64,000 nucleotides of DNA, taken from Ostrinia nubilalis (lineage: Eukaryota > Arthropoda > Insecta > Lepidoptera > Crambidae). Every line of letters begins with the position of its first letter. Position 1 is the first letter of the stretch. The notes beneath the pieces were generated by a model. The model was not told the origin of the DNA. It searched no databases and saw nothing but the letters and a program-made list of their open reading frames with translations. Of the stretch, positions 11,343 to 21,747 are shown one piece after another. The position numbers and the translations under genes were made by a program. The DNA lies in contig NC_087111.1 of NCBI RefSeq assembly GCF_963855985.1, positions 1,431,001 through 1,495,000 of the forward strand, written 5' to 3'.

Positions 11343-11554
11343 CTATTATGAAGAACTGACTGATCTCTAATGTTTCTAATGTTTAATTATAGTGACTTTG
11401 TAAGAGAAAGTTAAATTTTGAGAATTATATTGATAAAAAATTGAATTTTGTTAATTTTGATAAAGAACATTAAAAATAAATATTATACATGTAAAATTCT
11501 GTTTTAAATAACCTATTATTTGTAGTATATTCTGGATTAACCCGCAAAAATGGC

Positions 11555-11743
11555 TATGTCCTTTATAAATGACATATTCATTAAATACCGTTGTCCTTTA
11601 TAAAGGACATAGTGAAAAACAAGATTTTCCAATTCGATCATTTATTTTCTATTTTTTTTATACTAACTTACTATAATGTAGTGCACTACAAAAGTTTCAT
11701 AACGAAACTCCAAAAAAAGTATGTCTGGTACTCAGGAGGTTAA
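11555..11743 (+). repeat. Subterminal palindromes and probable right end of the piggyBac-like element
   Basis: Two related palindromes, 11555-11576 (one mismatch) and TGTCCTTTATAAAGGACA at 11592-11609 (perfect), follow the coding remnant. The sequence then runs to '..ctggtactcaggagg' and TTAA at 11740-11743, the target sequence used by piggyBac. The expected mirror-image left end (TTAA followed by CCTCCTGAG) was not found, so the left end is lost or changed. Confidence 0.45.
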
Positions 11744-12104
11744 ATGGCTCTAAAATAAATTAGTGGGTTTCTTCAGCTCAGCTTGAAAATTAGGACACAA
11801 GTGTATGTTTTACCCTCCATGCATCTTACTTTAATGGACAACACAAACATTATTTCTTTAGTTGTAGTTTAGAGCGATTTTACAGTAAACATTATTTTCA
11901 AATAAGCTACTTCATCATTTTTGACTGTGGTAAAACTTTTTCGGCAGTCCAGTGAAGGGTTCACAAGCGTTTTTGGACACGAAATGGGTTCCGTAGAAAT
12001 AGATAACATAGCCGATCTCCTTCGTTAAATATTTGGACATTTACTTCGTGCTTTGTCAAGCAAGACTCGTATGATTATTTTTCGATGTGGATATTATGTA
12101 ATCC

Positions 12105-12334
12105 CAACTAATATTATAAATGCGAAAGTAACTCTGTTTGTCTGTCTGTCTGTTACGCTTTCCCGCTTAAACCTCGCAACCGATTTTGATGAAATTTGGC
12201 ATAGAGATAGTTTGAGTCCCGGGAAAGAACATAGGATAGTTTTTATCCCGGTTTTTGAAACAGGGACGCGCGCGATAAAGTTTTTCTGTGACAGACAAAA
12301 TTCCACGCGGGCGAAGCCGCGGGCGGAAAGCTAG
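12105..12334 (+). mobile_element. Helitron-like repeat, family A, copy 1
   Basis: It starts 'actaatattataaatgcgaa', carries a (TCTG)n tract, then 'gattttgatgaaatttgg', 'atagtttttatcccgg' and ends CGCGGGCGAAGCCGCGGGCGGAAAGCTAG in two adjoining blocks, a GC hairpin plus CTAG end. Matching copies are at 44715 and 57304. Non-coding. Confidence 0.65.
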
Positions 12335-12580
12335 TAAAAGAATAATCTTTTAAAATGGTGATAAAGTCAGGAATGGTAATTAATACGAAAGATTAAGACC
12401 GTTTTTTGTAATAATTAGATGACAGAGATTGCAGTTTGCTTCCAACTGGCCAATCTGAAAATCATTGAAGGAGGTCTACGTGGATGTACTATAGCTGAGA
12501 TGATGATGGAATATAATGAATGTCAACCAAGATTTTAGTGACAAAGCTAATATTAATATTTCTCATTGTTTTTGTTACAG

Positions 12581-12613
12581 GTACGAGTATTATATTTGCA
12601 AGTAACTTTTTAT
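12581..12613 (+). other. Candidate 33-nt microexon
   Basis: The acceptor 'tctcattgtttttgttacag' is followed by 33 bases and then a consensus donor GTAAGT at 12614. The length is a multiple of three; frame 1 reads VRVLYLQVTFY without a stop. Such signals can occur by chance in AT-rich DNA, so transcript support is needed. Confidence 0.25.
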
Positions 12614-12849
12614 GTAAGTAGAGGTGTTAGCAAAAGTTTATTTCACGGCTGACCTGCTCCTGTCAGCACCATTACCATCACCCGCGTTACAAGGGATGTC
12701 ATATAGTGATACATAATCATATTTTCTTAGTACGTTTCGTTTTCGACTTCACAATATTATGATGAAGGATAATGAAGTTACAACATATTTTGTTATTATA
12801 ATGTTTGTTCACAAAGAATGGGGTTGATATCTCTATCTGATCCTTTTTT

Positions 12850-12989
12850 TAGCCTTTCGAACTAAACGTCACAGACGCAGCGTCTTTAGCTTTGGTTTGT
12901 GCCACCAACGCCGCGTCACTAACTCGCTTCCAAAGGCTACCTTTAAGACCAAAACTAAAGACGTCTGTGACGCTTAGTTCGAAAGGCTA
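12850..12989. mobile_element. MITE, 140 bp
   Basis: The ends TAGCCTTTCGAACTAA and TTAGTTCGAAAGGCTA are exact complements; inner arms 'cgtcacagacg' / 'cgtctgtgacg' also pair. A loop with 'ccaccaacgccgcgtcac' separates them. Non-coding. Confidence 0.75.
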
Positions 12990-13251
12990 CATTAAGTCCA
13001 ATTAATTACTCCTCTACAACAGGTGTTAGTTCCCACGACGAATAGTTACGATCTATAGTCTCGGACTCACGGGAACTGTTTAAGAAGTTTTCTGGGACAA
13101 CTTTTGCGGAGCTATGAATGAAGGTTTTGTCAAATAGTTAAAAGGTTAAATAATCTTATTAATCCTTGATTTTGAAAGATAAATCAAAACGCCGGCCGTA
13201 ACAGCGTTTTTTCACTTGAAAATTTTCACGGGCTCACCCAATGTATACTAA

Positions 13252-13403
13252 GCCCGTATTTATAAGCGATACTTGCTTAAGTGAAGCAGCAAATAAAAGA
13301 TCGAACGCACAGCGCTGAATAGAGCTCTGTGATTGGTTCGTGTGTCACCCTGTGCGTCCACGCGCACTGTGAGACCTCATAGTAATGTTTGTGAATACGG
13401 GCG
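13252..13403. mobile_element. MITE family M2, copy 1
   Basis: The ends GCCCGTATTTATAAGCGAT / ATTCACAAAC-type complement (GTTTGTGAATACGGGCG) flank a body with 'agtgaagcagcaaat', 'cgaacgcacagcg' and 'cgtccacgcgcactgtgaga'. TAA flanks both sides (13249-13251, 13404-13406). Other copies: 28151, 30971, 42081, 44282 and split at 56600. Three-base TWA duplications suggest PIF/Harbinger mobilisation. Confidence 0.75.
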
Positions 13404-13449
13404 TAAATAGCTCAAAATTCCCAACCTCAGGCAAGTTTTTTAAATGTTA

Positions 13450-14208
13450 TACAGGGTGTTTCTTGTAAGGTGTCAAGCCGAAGGCAGGTGATAGGTGAGG
13501 ACTAGACCTATCGATTTCACCCCCATGTATGTTCTACGATTTTTCATAGTTTAGAAGTTATCGTTAATTTTGTGATTTTTTCAAATTGTATGACCCAGTA
13601 GGCTTTAAATTTTTTAATCTTTTTTTTGGGTCGACTTTTCTCAGATTTCTTTTTTTGCCAGATTCCCTATTAATTGCATATTTAAAAAAAAAATAATCAA
13701 CTTCCTATCTTTGATGCAAGATACAAAATTTTTGCTAGAAACATAAAAAAATATGCTTTTAGCGGAACATTCTAAAATTTTCAACTTAAAAGTTTAAAAA
13801 AAAAAAGAAATTCCATAGGTCCAAAATAATTTTAAAAACTGCGCAGTTTTCTGAACTTTCATAATAACACAAAAAAACATGTACTTAATAGGCCATTATT
13901 TTCTGTAATCGCTCCACTAAAGTGGTAAGTCGGAGATTCGGTTACATTTTTTTGACTTTCTTAGGACTAACTAATGTTTGCAATTAATAGGGAATCTGTC
14001 AAAAAAAAGAAATCTGAGAAAAGTCGACCCAAAAAAAAGATAAAAAAATTTAAAGCCTACTAGGTCATAAAATTTGAAAAAATCACAAAATTAACGATAA
14101 CTTCTAAACTACGAAAAATCGTAGAATATACATGGGGGTGAAATCGATAGGTCTAGTCCTCACCTATCACCTGCCTTCGGCTTGACACCTTACAAGAAAC
14201 ACCTTGTA
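13450..14208. mobile_element. 759-bp element with ~230-bp inverted ends
   Basis: TACAGGGTGTTTCTTG at the left pairs with CAAGAAACACCTTGTA at the right, and the complementarity continues for about 230 bases on each side (13450-13678 and 13979-14208) with few mismatches and small A/T-run slips. About 300 unique AT-rich bases lie between. No transposase is present. The outer bases are compatible with a TA target (TA before CAGGGTG, TA after CACCTTG). The very long arms could produce double-stranded RNA if transcribed. Confidence 0.8.
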
Positions 14209-14342
14209 TAATCTTTTTAAATTCTAGATCTTTTTCTAATGGCTGATTTTTCAGAACTGAAGAATAAGATTGGCACATTGACAAGTTTATTCTACAGTTA
14301 AAAGATATCTCAGGATTAACAATCAGTCCAGTCAGTTTCATA

Positions 14343-14500
14343 AAGACGCGCCCCACCTTCCGCTAATGTTTGAGTGTTATCAGTACACGCTAAATATCCA
14401 TGAGTGCACACGCACACTACAATAATGACGCTCGGATTGCTCGGATCAAACTCCCCGCACCCCGCGTTTCCCTCGACCAAAAATTGGTGGGGCGCGTCTT
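14343..14500. mobile_element. GC-ended MITE, 158 bp
   Basis: Perfect 15-bp inverted ends AAGACGCGCCCCACC / GGTGGGGCGCGTCTT enclose a non-coding body containing 'cactacaataatgacgctcgg'. Only one copy is seen in this window. Confidence 0.6.
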
Positions 14501-14734
14501 CGTGGATGAAACGATCTATAATCTGGTATTCATCAACTACTTGGAACCAAAACTAATTATCAAAGCTTTTATGCTATGATTAATTGAATTCTGAAATTTA
14601 ACCCATTAGCTGCTAACAAGATTTTCCTGGAATTCTGTCGAGGCTTAAAACTTGCTGACGGATTTAACAAAACTAATATTAAGTTCAGGAATTCTACGTC
14701 TTCTATTAAGTTGTCTACCAATAAATATTGGACC

Positions 14735-15020
14735 ACAGAGATGTAGAGAGATGCCAACAATGCGCTGAGTTTCGACACTCGGTGTCGCATTAGAAATTCA
14801 CACCCACAAAGTAATCAAAATATGTGCTTATTATCCACTGCGATATCAGTACTCAACGTTCGAATAATCTTTAGTTTAGTAAACTGTTTACATTATCACG
14901 TCGTCGCTGCTGTAATCATTGCTGTCACGAGCAATGAGTTCTATTTTTGGGCATATTGCTGCGACACCGGCCCCGCCCCCTTGTCACATCTCCATTTAGT
15001 TTCTGTGATCTGTGTTTTGA
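14735..15020 (-). repeat. Dispersed repeat P, copy 2
   Basis: This is the reverse complement of 7238-7497: 'gagagatgccaac', 'gcgatatcagtactcaacg', 'gtaaactgtttacattatc', 'gggcatattgctgcgacacc' and 'ggccccgcccccttgtcac'. The two copies lie 7 kb apart in opposite orientation and are well conserved in their GC-rich part. Confidence 0.65.
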
Positions 15021-15400
15021 ACGGTTTGTAAGCACTATCTAAATAGTCTATAGAAATACCTACTACCATTTTTTACTTTTTTTAATGACTATGATGATAA
15101 TTTAAGTCTTGTTTTGTTAATAATAGGCTTTATCTATGATTCCTCAAAAACATTTTGGAATACAGTCGCTCTCTCTTCTATCAAATACAGCGTTTAGGGG
15201 CGAGAGAGAGACAGGTAGAGCTAAATTAACGTACATTGCAACGCATTACTGCAACAATCACATCAATTACCTAGAACTGCAAACTAAGCAGAGCTTGACT
15301 ATAGCAACTAGGTTACAGATAAACATACCTACTCGTACTTAATCTATAGATAGTACATAATATAAACCCACAATATCAACCCTCCGGACTTACGCATTAC

Positions 15401-15645
15401 CAGAGTAAATACAAATGAGTAGGTCATCTTCATAGAAACGCACCGAGCTCGGTTTGTATGTGAGCGCGCCAATATACGTATGCGGCGCGCACGCACACAC
15501 TGACAAAATTCGGCGCACTTCACCGCTAATCACCGCTAAATTTTGTCAGTGTGTGCGTGCGCGCCGCATACGTGTTGGCGCGCTCGCATACAAACCGCGC
15601 CCGTGCGTTCCTATGAAGATGACCTACTCATTTTTATTTACTCTG
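15401..15645. mobile_element. Foldback MITE (CAGAGTAAATAC termini), complete copy
   Basis: The inverted ends are CAGAGTAAATAC / TATTTACTCTG, and the arms match over about 100 bases each (e.g. 'gtatgcggcgcgcacgcac' against its complement). Direct 7-bp duplications GCATTAC lie at 15394-15400 and 15646-15652. It is the best intact reference for the split copy at 23265-27664. Confidence 0.85.
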
Positions 15646-15701
15646 GCATTACTTACATTTTTACCCCAACTGAACTCGAATTCGCTACCGCATCTGGCGT
15701 T

Positions 15702-15968
15702 CATCATCATCATCATCATCATCTCAGCCATAGGACGTCCACTGCTGAACATAAGCCTCCCCCAATGCTTTCCATGTTACCCGGTTGGTAGCGGATGCGT
15801 CCAGCGCTTTCCTGCTACCTTTATGATTTCGTCGGTCCACCTTGTGGGTGGACGTCCCACGCTGCGTTTTCCGGTACGCGGCCTCCACTCCAGAACCTTG
15901 CTGCCCCATCGGCCGTCAGTTCTGCGTACTATGTGCCCTGCCCATTGCCATTTCAGCTTGCTAATTCT
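15702..15968 (-). mobile_element. RTE-clade LINE, 3' fragment with 12-bp TSD
   Basis: (CAT)n tail followed by the minus-strand code for the RTE C-terminus: KLKWQWAGH, GRWGSKVLEWRP, VGRPPT..WTDE and, before the stop, a VQQWTS-like end with one substitution. Identical 12-bp repeats GCATCTGGCGTT at 15690-15701 and 15969-15980 are the target duplication. The insertion is 5'-truncated at birth. Confidence 0.88.
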
Positions 15969-16119
15969 GCATCTGGCGTTACATACGTGAAAATGTAGCC
16001 GTGAAAATATCAGTGAGTTAAAGTCACCACTAACCTGCGTTTATCTCTCTGACAGTGTAGGTAGATCGAGCTCGGTTACAGCCCAAACCAACCCCATATT
16101 CGAAACTTACAAAGGCCTC

Positions 16120-16168
16120 CCCGAAATGAGGGTAGTTATATTCAACGCTCATCCCCAAAATGAGGGTA
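16120..16168 (+). repeat. Paired 16-bp direct motif
   Basis: CCCCGAAATGAGGGTA and CCCCAAAATGAGGGTA occur 33 bases apart in otherwise unrepeated DNA. They could be a duplicated binding site; no function is assigned. Confidence 0.35.
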
Positions 16169-17064
16169 TTCTGTTATTCTAGCCAGCCATGACCCGCCGC
16201 GCGAGTTATTTACCCCGTTGTAGTCCTGAAAAATTACCGGGATTCGCGCAAATATGTTACTGTAGTAAATTAAGGTGGGTATTTATTTAATGTATTTAAG
16301 AGACACAATTTTTGGATTGTTTTTGGAGTAGGTACTTTAGGTAAAAAGACTGATTCTACTACTTACATTGAAAAATTTAAGTAGTAGAATTAACCTTTTT
16401 TAAACTCATAGCGAGCAAAATCATAAGATCAAAACGGAACCAAAATAGGTTCAAAATAATCTTTCCTTAAACTCTTCACAAAATCTTCCGATTGCCTACT
16501 TTTCTTTTGAAAACTATACCTAATGAGTTATTAATAAAAATGGTAAGAAAATTAAGAAACATTAATTTCCGGTCTTCAATTCTAGTTCTTTGTGTCAATG
16601 AAAATATCGACAAAAATTTAATATCACGTTTCATTATATTTTTAGATAGATAAGGTAACTTTATTTTTCGTGGGTATAGTGATAGTCTCTTAGACTGTCC
16701 GTATAAATAAAAATCAGTTTTACTTATTTCGTTTATAAATTACTCCTCATGATATCTTAAAAGCTTTCGTAAATCTCCACTTATCTCCCCGAAATATCCA
16801 TCTAAAGTCCTTCTGTCGTTGTTTAGTTAAACCAACGTCAATTTAACTCCAAGATAGTGTAGTTACAGCAAATAGGTTTACCGGTTTATCCTAACATCTC
16901 GGACGGGGATTCCCCAAAGTCCAGACGAACGCCAACTGAGTTCCGTGAGGGTAATGGTGATTGTCAATTACGGTAGTGACGGGACGTGTAGCAAGAATAT
17001 CGATAAATTGAATTGAGTTGTCGACATGAAAATAATATTCTTTTAAACTTTCATGGTCACTGAC

Positions 17065-17224
17065 ATAATAATTATTTTTGGCGGGATTGCTACCATGTAC
17101 CTTAATTTTGAGTTTCCGATATTTCGGCACTGTTGCAAGCAAGAAGTGACTGAGGAAACTGGCGGGTGAGATTGGAAACTCGAAATTAAGGTACATGGTA
17201 GCAATCCCGTCAATAATAATTATT
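17065..17224. mobile_element. MITE, about 160 bp
   Basis: Arms 17065-17120 and 17171-17224 are complementary ('gggattgctaccatgtacct' against its complement), with a 50-base loop. It overlaps the 238-residue minus-strand open frame at 16891-17607 and shows that this frame is accidental. Confidence 0.7.
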
Positions 17225-17345
17225 AAACGTGGAATTTTTTGAAAGGTACGAAATAGGTTGATAAAACGTATAAACTGCGTGTTGATTGAATCGTGTAGGT
17301 TGTAGCATATGATATTACATGCTTTTATAGTTTGAAGAGATTCCA

Positions 17346-17680
17346 CTACATTTGTGCCGGACGGTATGGGGTTGCAACCCTGTGCGGACCCTTGATACCG
17401 TACGCCGACACGGCGCGATGCGGGGTGCAGCGCGAGCGGGAGAGCGAGACGAAGGGGGCGGGGAGCGCAGAAATAATAACTCGGTTGTGGTTGAGACTGT
17501 GACCGGTTCCTCGGAGCAGTGGCGAGAGCTTGGTGTTGTAGCTTGTTGAGGAGAAAACGCGGAACTGACTGGGTCCGGATGGCACCCCGATATTTATTTA
17601 CTTTCATTAGAGTGAGAAAACCTAGCTGCCTCTCGCTCTAATGAAACAGCAAATCTATTGCCCTCTCTTTCTAATTTAGA
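17346..17680 (-). promoter_or_regulatory. Candidate TATA/initiator promoter with CpG-rich leader
   Basis: On the minus strand, TAAATAAATA (17600-17591) lies about 25-34 bases upstream of TCAGT (17568-17564), the arthropod initiator consensus. Upstream are two GAGA-type sites (complement of 'ccctctctttct' at 17661-17672, and 'gcgagag' near 17631) and an inverted repeat around TCATTAGAG (17601-17617 / 17631-17646). Downstream, 17566-17346 is unusually GC- and CpG-rich for this window and contains no ATG until an ATG-TAG pair at its end, as expected of an untranslated first exon. The downstream gene is not visible. Spacing is right for a core promoter, but there is no expression evidence. Confidence 0.4.
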
Positions 17681-17689
17681 CCCCCCCTG

Positions 17690-18660
17690 GGCGGCAATAC
17701 CGTATAGAGAGCCTGTTTTTTATCTATTCGGTGACCTATTTTTTAACTATGACCTTGACCTAATTCTTATCGGATTCTAATTAGCTCTTCCACTATTCTT
17801 TGGAATCTATGTTATTTATTTTCAGACAAATTACTTCTTACTATTCGATAGGTAAATAAAGGTACACAGGTACAGGGTTAATTACTAATAAAGCATTAAA
17901 ATTTGTACAAAAAATAGGGCTCATTTGGCCACACTATTTTACATTAATTGCCTTTATGGCTAATTAAGATTATCACCAATTAAAAGTAAATAACTATAAA
18001 GATCTATACATAATTATCTTTCTAATTTACATATTAAAAATATGACTCGACATACATAACTATGCGAAATTACAGGTTTAATCGATATACATAAAACAAA
18101 GGGCTATCAAATTATACATTTCTATGGTTTTCTAAAATAAACTATGATTTATACATCTCCAATATCACATACGTCTATTAATTAGTAATTAATTAGAGAC
18201 TTTACACATTAACTGAGAACTAATTGCGAACCAACAAAGAGAAAGTGGACTGTATTACGAAATTATCGAAATTTTAACTATACAAACTTTATAAAACGAA
18301 ATAACTATGAAACAAAAACGAAACAATTATTTACAACTATTTTACGGTACGATTCGGAGGCCGTCCGTCGTGCACAACATTAATAGCTCGAGTGGAGTCC
18401 AACGTGTTAATGATACTGACATGAGACCGACGGGTTAATATGCCACGTATTTATTTTTCACAAATGTGGCTTTTAACTTTTTCAACATTATCGAATAAGA
18501 AAACGAATGCCTGAAAATCTCCTTTCCTGTAAACAACTTTATTTTTACAAAATCCTCTAAAGTTACCTTTCTAAATTAAGAGCTCTTTAATTTGCTTCAA
18601 AAGGTTTTCAGTCAAATTGTTACCGACTGGCAAACATAATTTTGTTGCCAGACAATTATC
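17690..18660. other. No gene recognised
   Basis: AT-rich DNA with no shared repeat. A short moderately GC-rich patch at 18345-18430 stands out but carries no motif I recognise. Confidence 0.35.
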
Positions 18661-18674
18661 GCATTTTAATTCTA

Positions 18675-20073
18675 AGGTACTTGATACAAATAAGGCCTAC
18701 GTTCTAATAAGGCCTATACATCAGAAAACACAGATAAATAAATCCAACCGGGATAATACTTCAAGGACACGTACTCATATGCCCTACAACCCGGTAGAGT
18801 GCAAGAGCGTCCCGATCCACGATCCCAGCACCAATTGGCACGCGTTCTTCTAAGGTGGTGGGTGATTTCGTGCTCTCTTATAAAAATCTGGCGATTTCAT
18901 CTTAAATTTTCGGTAAAATAACGCTGTTTTAGATTAAGCTTTTCTTAGTAATCGTTTCTAAATATTTCTTACTAGCTAATAATTACCTTAATTTGTACTA
19001 CTGGCTATAGATGCATTATTTGTAAATTTTTAAAGACAACAAGAGCGAGATATCTAATAAGGCCTAGGCCTTATTTCAGCATTGTAGGCCATATTGGATA
19101 CTTATGTCAACACCTGACTACGGACAAATTCATTAAACTAAATGAGTCAAAGAGTAACTAAATATTTATTTAATAAGAATGTTACTAACAGCACAGAAAA
19201 TAAAAAGAAAACAGAGTAAAAAAAAAATTACTAAACCTGTAAAAAAAAGAAACAAAATACAAAACCAATAAAAACTAAGAAAAAAAAGCCGTATGTATAA
19301 TTCTAAAGGATAGGAGAATTAATGCTGGTATTATCATGCCTGTCTCGAAGACAATGTAGCAGATATGCTACCATAAAGGACTGCTTTTGGTGGTATCATA
19401 AAGATTGTGTAGGAGTTCGTAAAGATGATTCAGAAGCCTTTTTATGCACTGGTTCTAACAAAAATTGAGATCTCATTTTGTTTACATAAAATCAAGACTA
19501 AATGATGTTCCTAAACTGATTTATTTAAAAGGTTTTATGTGTAGGCCTTATTCGAACACGGTGTTTTAATAAGCCCTATACAAAAAAATAATATTGTTTG
19601 TTTTTGATATTTTTTTTGATAATTTAAGTAAGGAATCATTACTTTGTTACTATGAATATTTAATTTTATCTATAATTTATGTATTATTCTTAATAAGTGG
19701 AATTTAAGTTTATCTAGAGATATACAGTATATTTCTGTTTACTTGGTATGTAAAATTTTGATAACGCAAACAAATCGACGTGTTTAATGTTATAAGACCG
19801 CATTTTGTTTAATACAACCTCAATTTTAAGGTCTACAGGCACTTGAATCATATAGGCCTTATTCCGTGTAGGTGATTTAATAAAGCCAAAATCAGTGGTT
19901 TCGTAATTTGCTTATTTTGAATAGATTTAATTAAAAATTGTGTTATTTTTTGTAATATTGCTAAAATTAAAGGATGGAAGAAGTTAATTAACCTTGTTTT
20001 TGTTGACTGGCGTTAATATTTATTGAAATATAAGCATTTAAAGTTAGGTAGGCCTTATTTGTATCAAGTACCT
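18675..20073. mobile_element. 1.4-kb TA-flanked element with GGCCTTAT subterminal repeats
   Basis: AGGTACTTGATACAAATAAG plus GCCTAC at the left (18675-18700) is the exact complement of the right end (20048-20073), and TA flanks both ends. The inner motif of the inverted end, GTAGGCCTTATT, is repeated inside in both orientations near 18710, 19055 (as a palindromic pair), 19543, 19565 and 19850. No transposase frame is present, so it is non-autonomous. TA targets suggest a Tc1/mariner-type or other TA-specific transposase, but the repeated binding-site-like array is not typical of mariner. Confidence 0.75.
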
Positions 20074-20443
20074 TATACAAGACAAACAATCTTAGAACCG
20101 CAAATCGTTTACAAAGCTAAAATAATTGTTCATTTTGTTAGAGGACTTGATTCCGTACAAAATGGGTAGTTATGTCGTCAGTGTATTGTAGTTTTGTAGT
20201 ATTTATTCTGTGATATTGTTAAAAACAATGATGCGATAAGGCCTGCTGTAAACTAGGACATCAGATAGATTTTAGGATGCATGCATGCTTTAGTAAAGCG
20301 ACGTAAAATAGAGCAGAATACGTTTTGTAGAGTTTAGAAGTAATGACATTTTTTACCAAGGTATGTTACCAGTGATGACATAAATGGTTCGGAAACGTGG
20401 CGTCTCACTAAATAGGCCTTGTACATAAGCTTAAAGTTGCACA

Positions 20444-20747
20444 GTGTGCCATGGAAAAGGCTATGCTCGGTGTTTCTTTACGAGATCGAATCAGAAATGA
20501 AGAGATCCGTAAACGAACTAAAGTCGCTGACATAGCCCGACGGATTAGCAAGCTGAAGTGGCAATGGGCAGGGCACATAGTACGCAGAGCTGAAGGCCGA
20601 TGAGGCAGGAAGGTTTTGGAATGGAGTTGATGATGACTTCAGATGATGTCATAAAGGTTACAAGATGCATGTCGCAGCCAACCGGCCAATCCAGAAATCC
20701 TTAAGAGACCTTTGTTATGCAGTGTCCAGTCCTGTGGCTAAAATGAT
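20444..20747 (+). mobile_element. RTE-clade LINE fragment, rearranged
   Basis: Plus-strand code for AMLGVSLRDRIRNEEIRKRT, VADIARRISKLKWQWAGHIV and RRAEGR*GRKVLEW (internal stop), then a short deletion and a degenerate remainder with 'aagagacctttgttatgcag' and 'ggctaaaatgatgac' at the end. Not functional. Confidence 0.75.
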
Positions 20748-20811
20748 GACATTGACATGGATATAATAGGTTTATTTAATTTTTAGCGTTAAGAGTTGCA
20801 TCTCAAAGGTA

Positions 20812-20885
20812 AGCGAAAGGTCGTGGGTTCGATAAAATCGATTCCCGCCTAAGGCAGTTCGATTTTTTCAAGTTATTTATAATTT
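20812..20885 (+). repeat. tRNA-like SINE fragment
   Basis: 'aggtcgtgggttcgat', 'ttcccgcctaaggcagttcg' and 'ttcaagttatttataattt' match 4296-4400; the B-box region carries a 10-base local duplication (ttcgataaaatcgatt). Confidence 0.45.
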
Positions 20886-20904
20886 ACAATAGGTTTAATC
20901 TTTG

Positions 20905-21181
20905 GATTCTGTTTAAAAATAAATAAATATCCTTGGACATTTTACACTGCGCTTCTAGTCCCAAACTAAGCAAAGCTTGTACTATGGGTACTAGACAACG
21001 GATATAAACATACTTAAATACTTTTTTTTTTGTAAATACATACATATTATACATAGAAAACACCCAGTCCAATACAAACAAATATGTTCATGCACACAAA
21101 TGTTTGTACTGTGCGGGAATCGAACCCGCAACCTCCGGAATAGTAGTCCGTTTCGAACCACTACACCAAATGGCCGATGTT
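20905..21181 (-). mobile_element. tRNA-derived SINE (family S2), near-complete copy
   Basis: On the minus strand: a tRNA-like head (A-box 'tggtgtagtggttcgaaacg', B-box 'gggttcgattcccgcac'), then 'ttggactgggtgttttctat', 'tatgtatttac', 'tatccgttgtctagtaccc', 'gggactagaagc' and an (ATTT)n tail at 20917-20930. Copies at 36182 and 58735 share head and body. Confidence 0.8.
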
Positions 21182-21629
21182 TACAACACATGACTGTATG
21201 TTTATTGCAAAATTGTACCAGTTAGGTATATAACATTCCACAGTGATTAGCTAGATGTGTTGTGGCCTGTGTATAATTACGAGTACATTTCTATCCTGTT
21301 GTTTAACTAGGCTTTGTTCTGCTATGCACATTGTTTAGCTGAAATCCAAAGGTTGTGCCCGGATTAATAAAGCCTTTCGAGAGGCTTCTAAACTCCATTC
21401 AATTATGAACCCGATCACTACACCTTGTTAATTATGCATAGAGTTGTTATTTCTCGCCGAGGTTTATTAGGGAGATGTTATTAGTGGGGTAATCTTGGCT
21501 GGCTGTATGAAATGCAGATAGGCCTACAATATTAATTTCAACCTTGTATCTTTTAGAAAAGGTTCAAAGTAAAAATAAAAGTTGACAGGTCATTGTAATT
21601 TTTTGTTGCAAATTCGCACCTATCTCTTA

Positions 21630-21747
21630 GGCTGGATTGCACCATCTTACTTTAACTTTGACAAACGTCAAAAATCTATCAAATTCCAAACAAAAAACAC
21701 CGGTTATCGTTAAAGTTACGGTCAAAGTTAGGTGGTGCAACTCAGCC
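21630..21747 (+). mobile_element. MITE family M1 (Harbinger-like)
   Basis: The ends GGCTGGATTGCACCA and TGGTGCAACTCAGCC are near-complements; the body has 'aaacgtcaaaaatctatcaa' and 'accggttatcg'. Flanks are TTA and TAC, consistent with a decayed TWA duplication. Confidence 0.75.

Noticed and set aside
12094..12306. Repeated frame MEFCLSQKNFIARVPVSKTG (also at 44766 and 57185)
   Set aside because: Antisense frame within family A repeats; no sign of selection on the protein.
15454..15990. 178-residue plus-strand open frame
   Set aside because: It reads across a foldback MITE and the antisense strand of an RTE fragment; both are explained as mobile elements.
16891..17607. 238-residue minus-strand open frame, the longest in the window
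   Set aside because: It runs through a MITE (17065-17224) and starts upstream of the candidate transcription start; composition is not protein-like and no domain is visible.
17826..17851. Third microexon-like segment (ttattttcag ... GTAAAT)
   Set aside because: The donor is weak and such patterns are expected by chance in AT-rich DNA; less convincing than 12581 and 39739.
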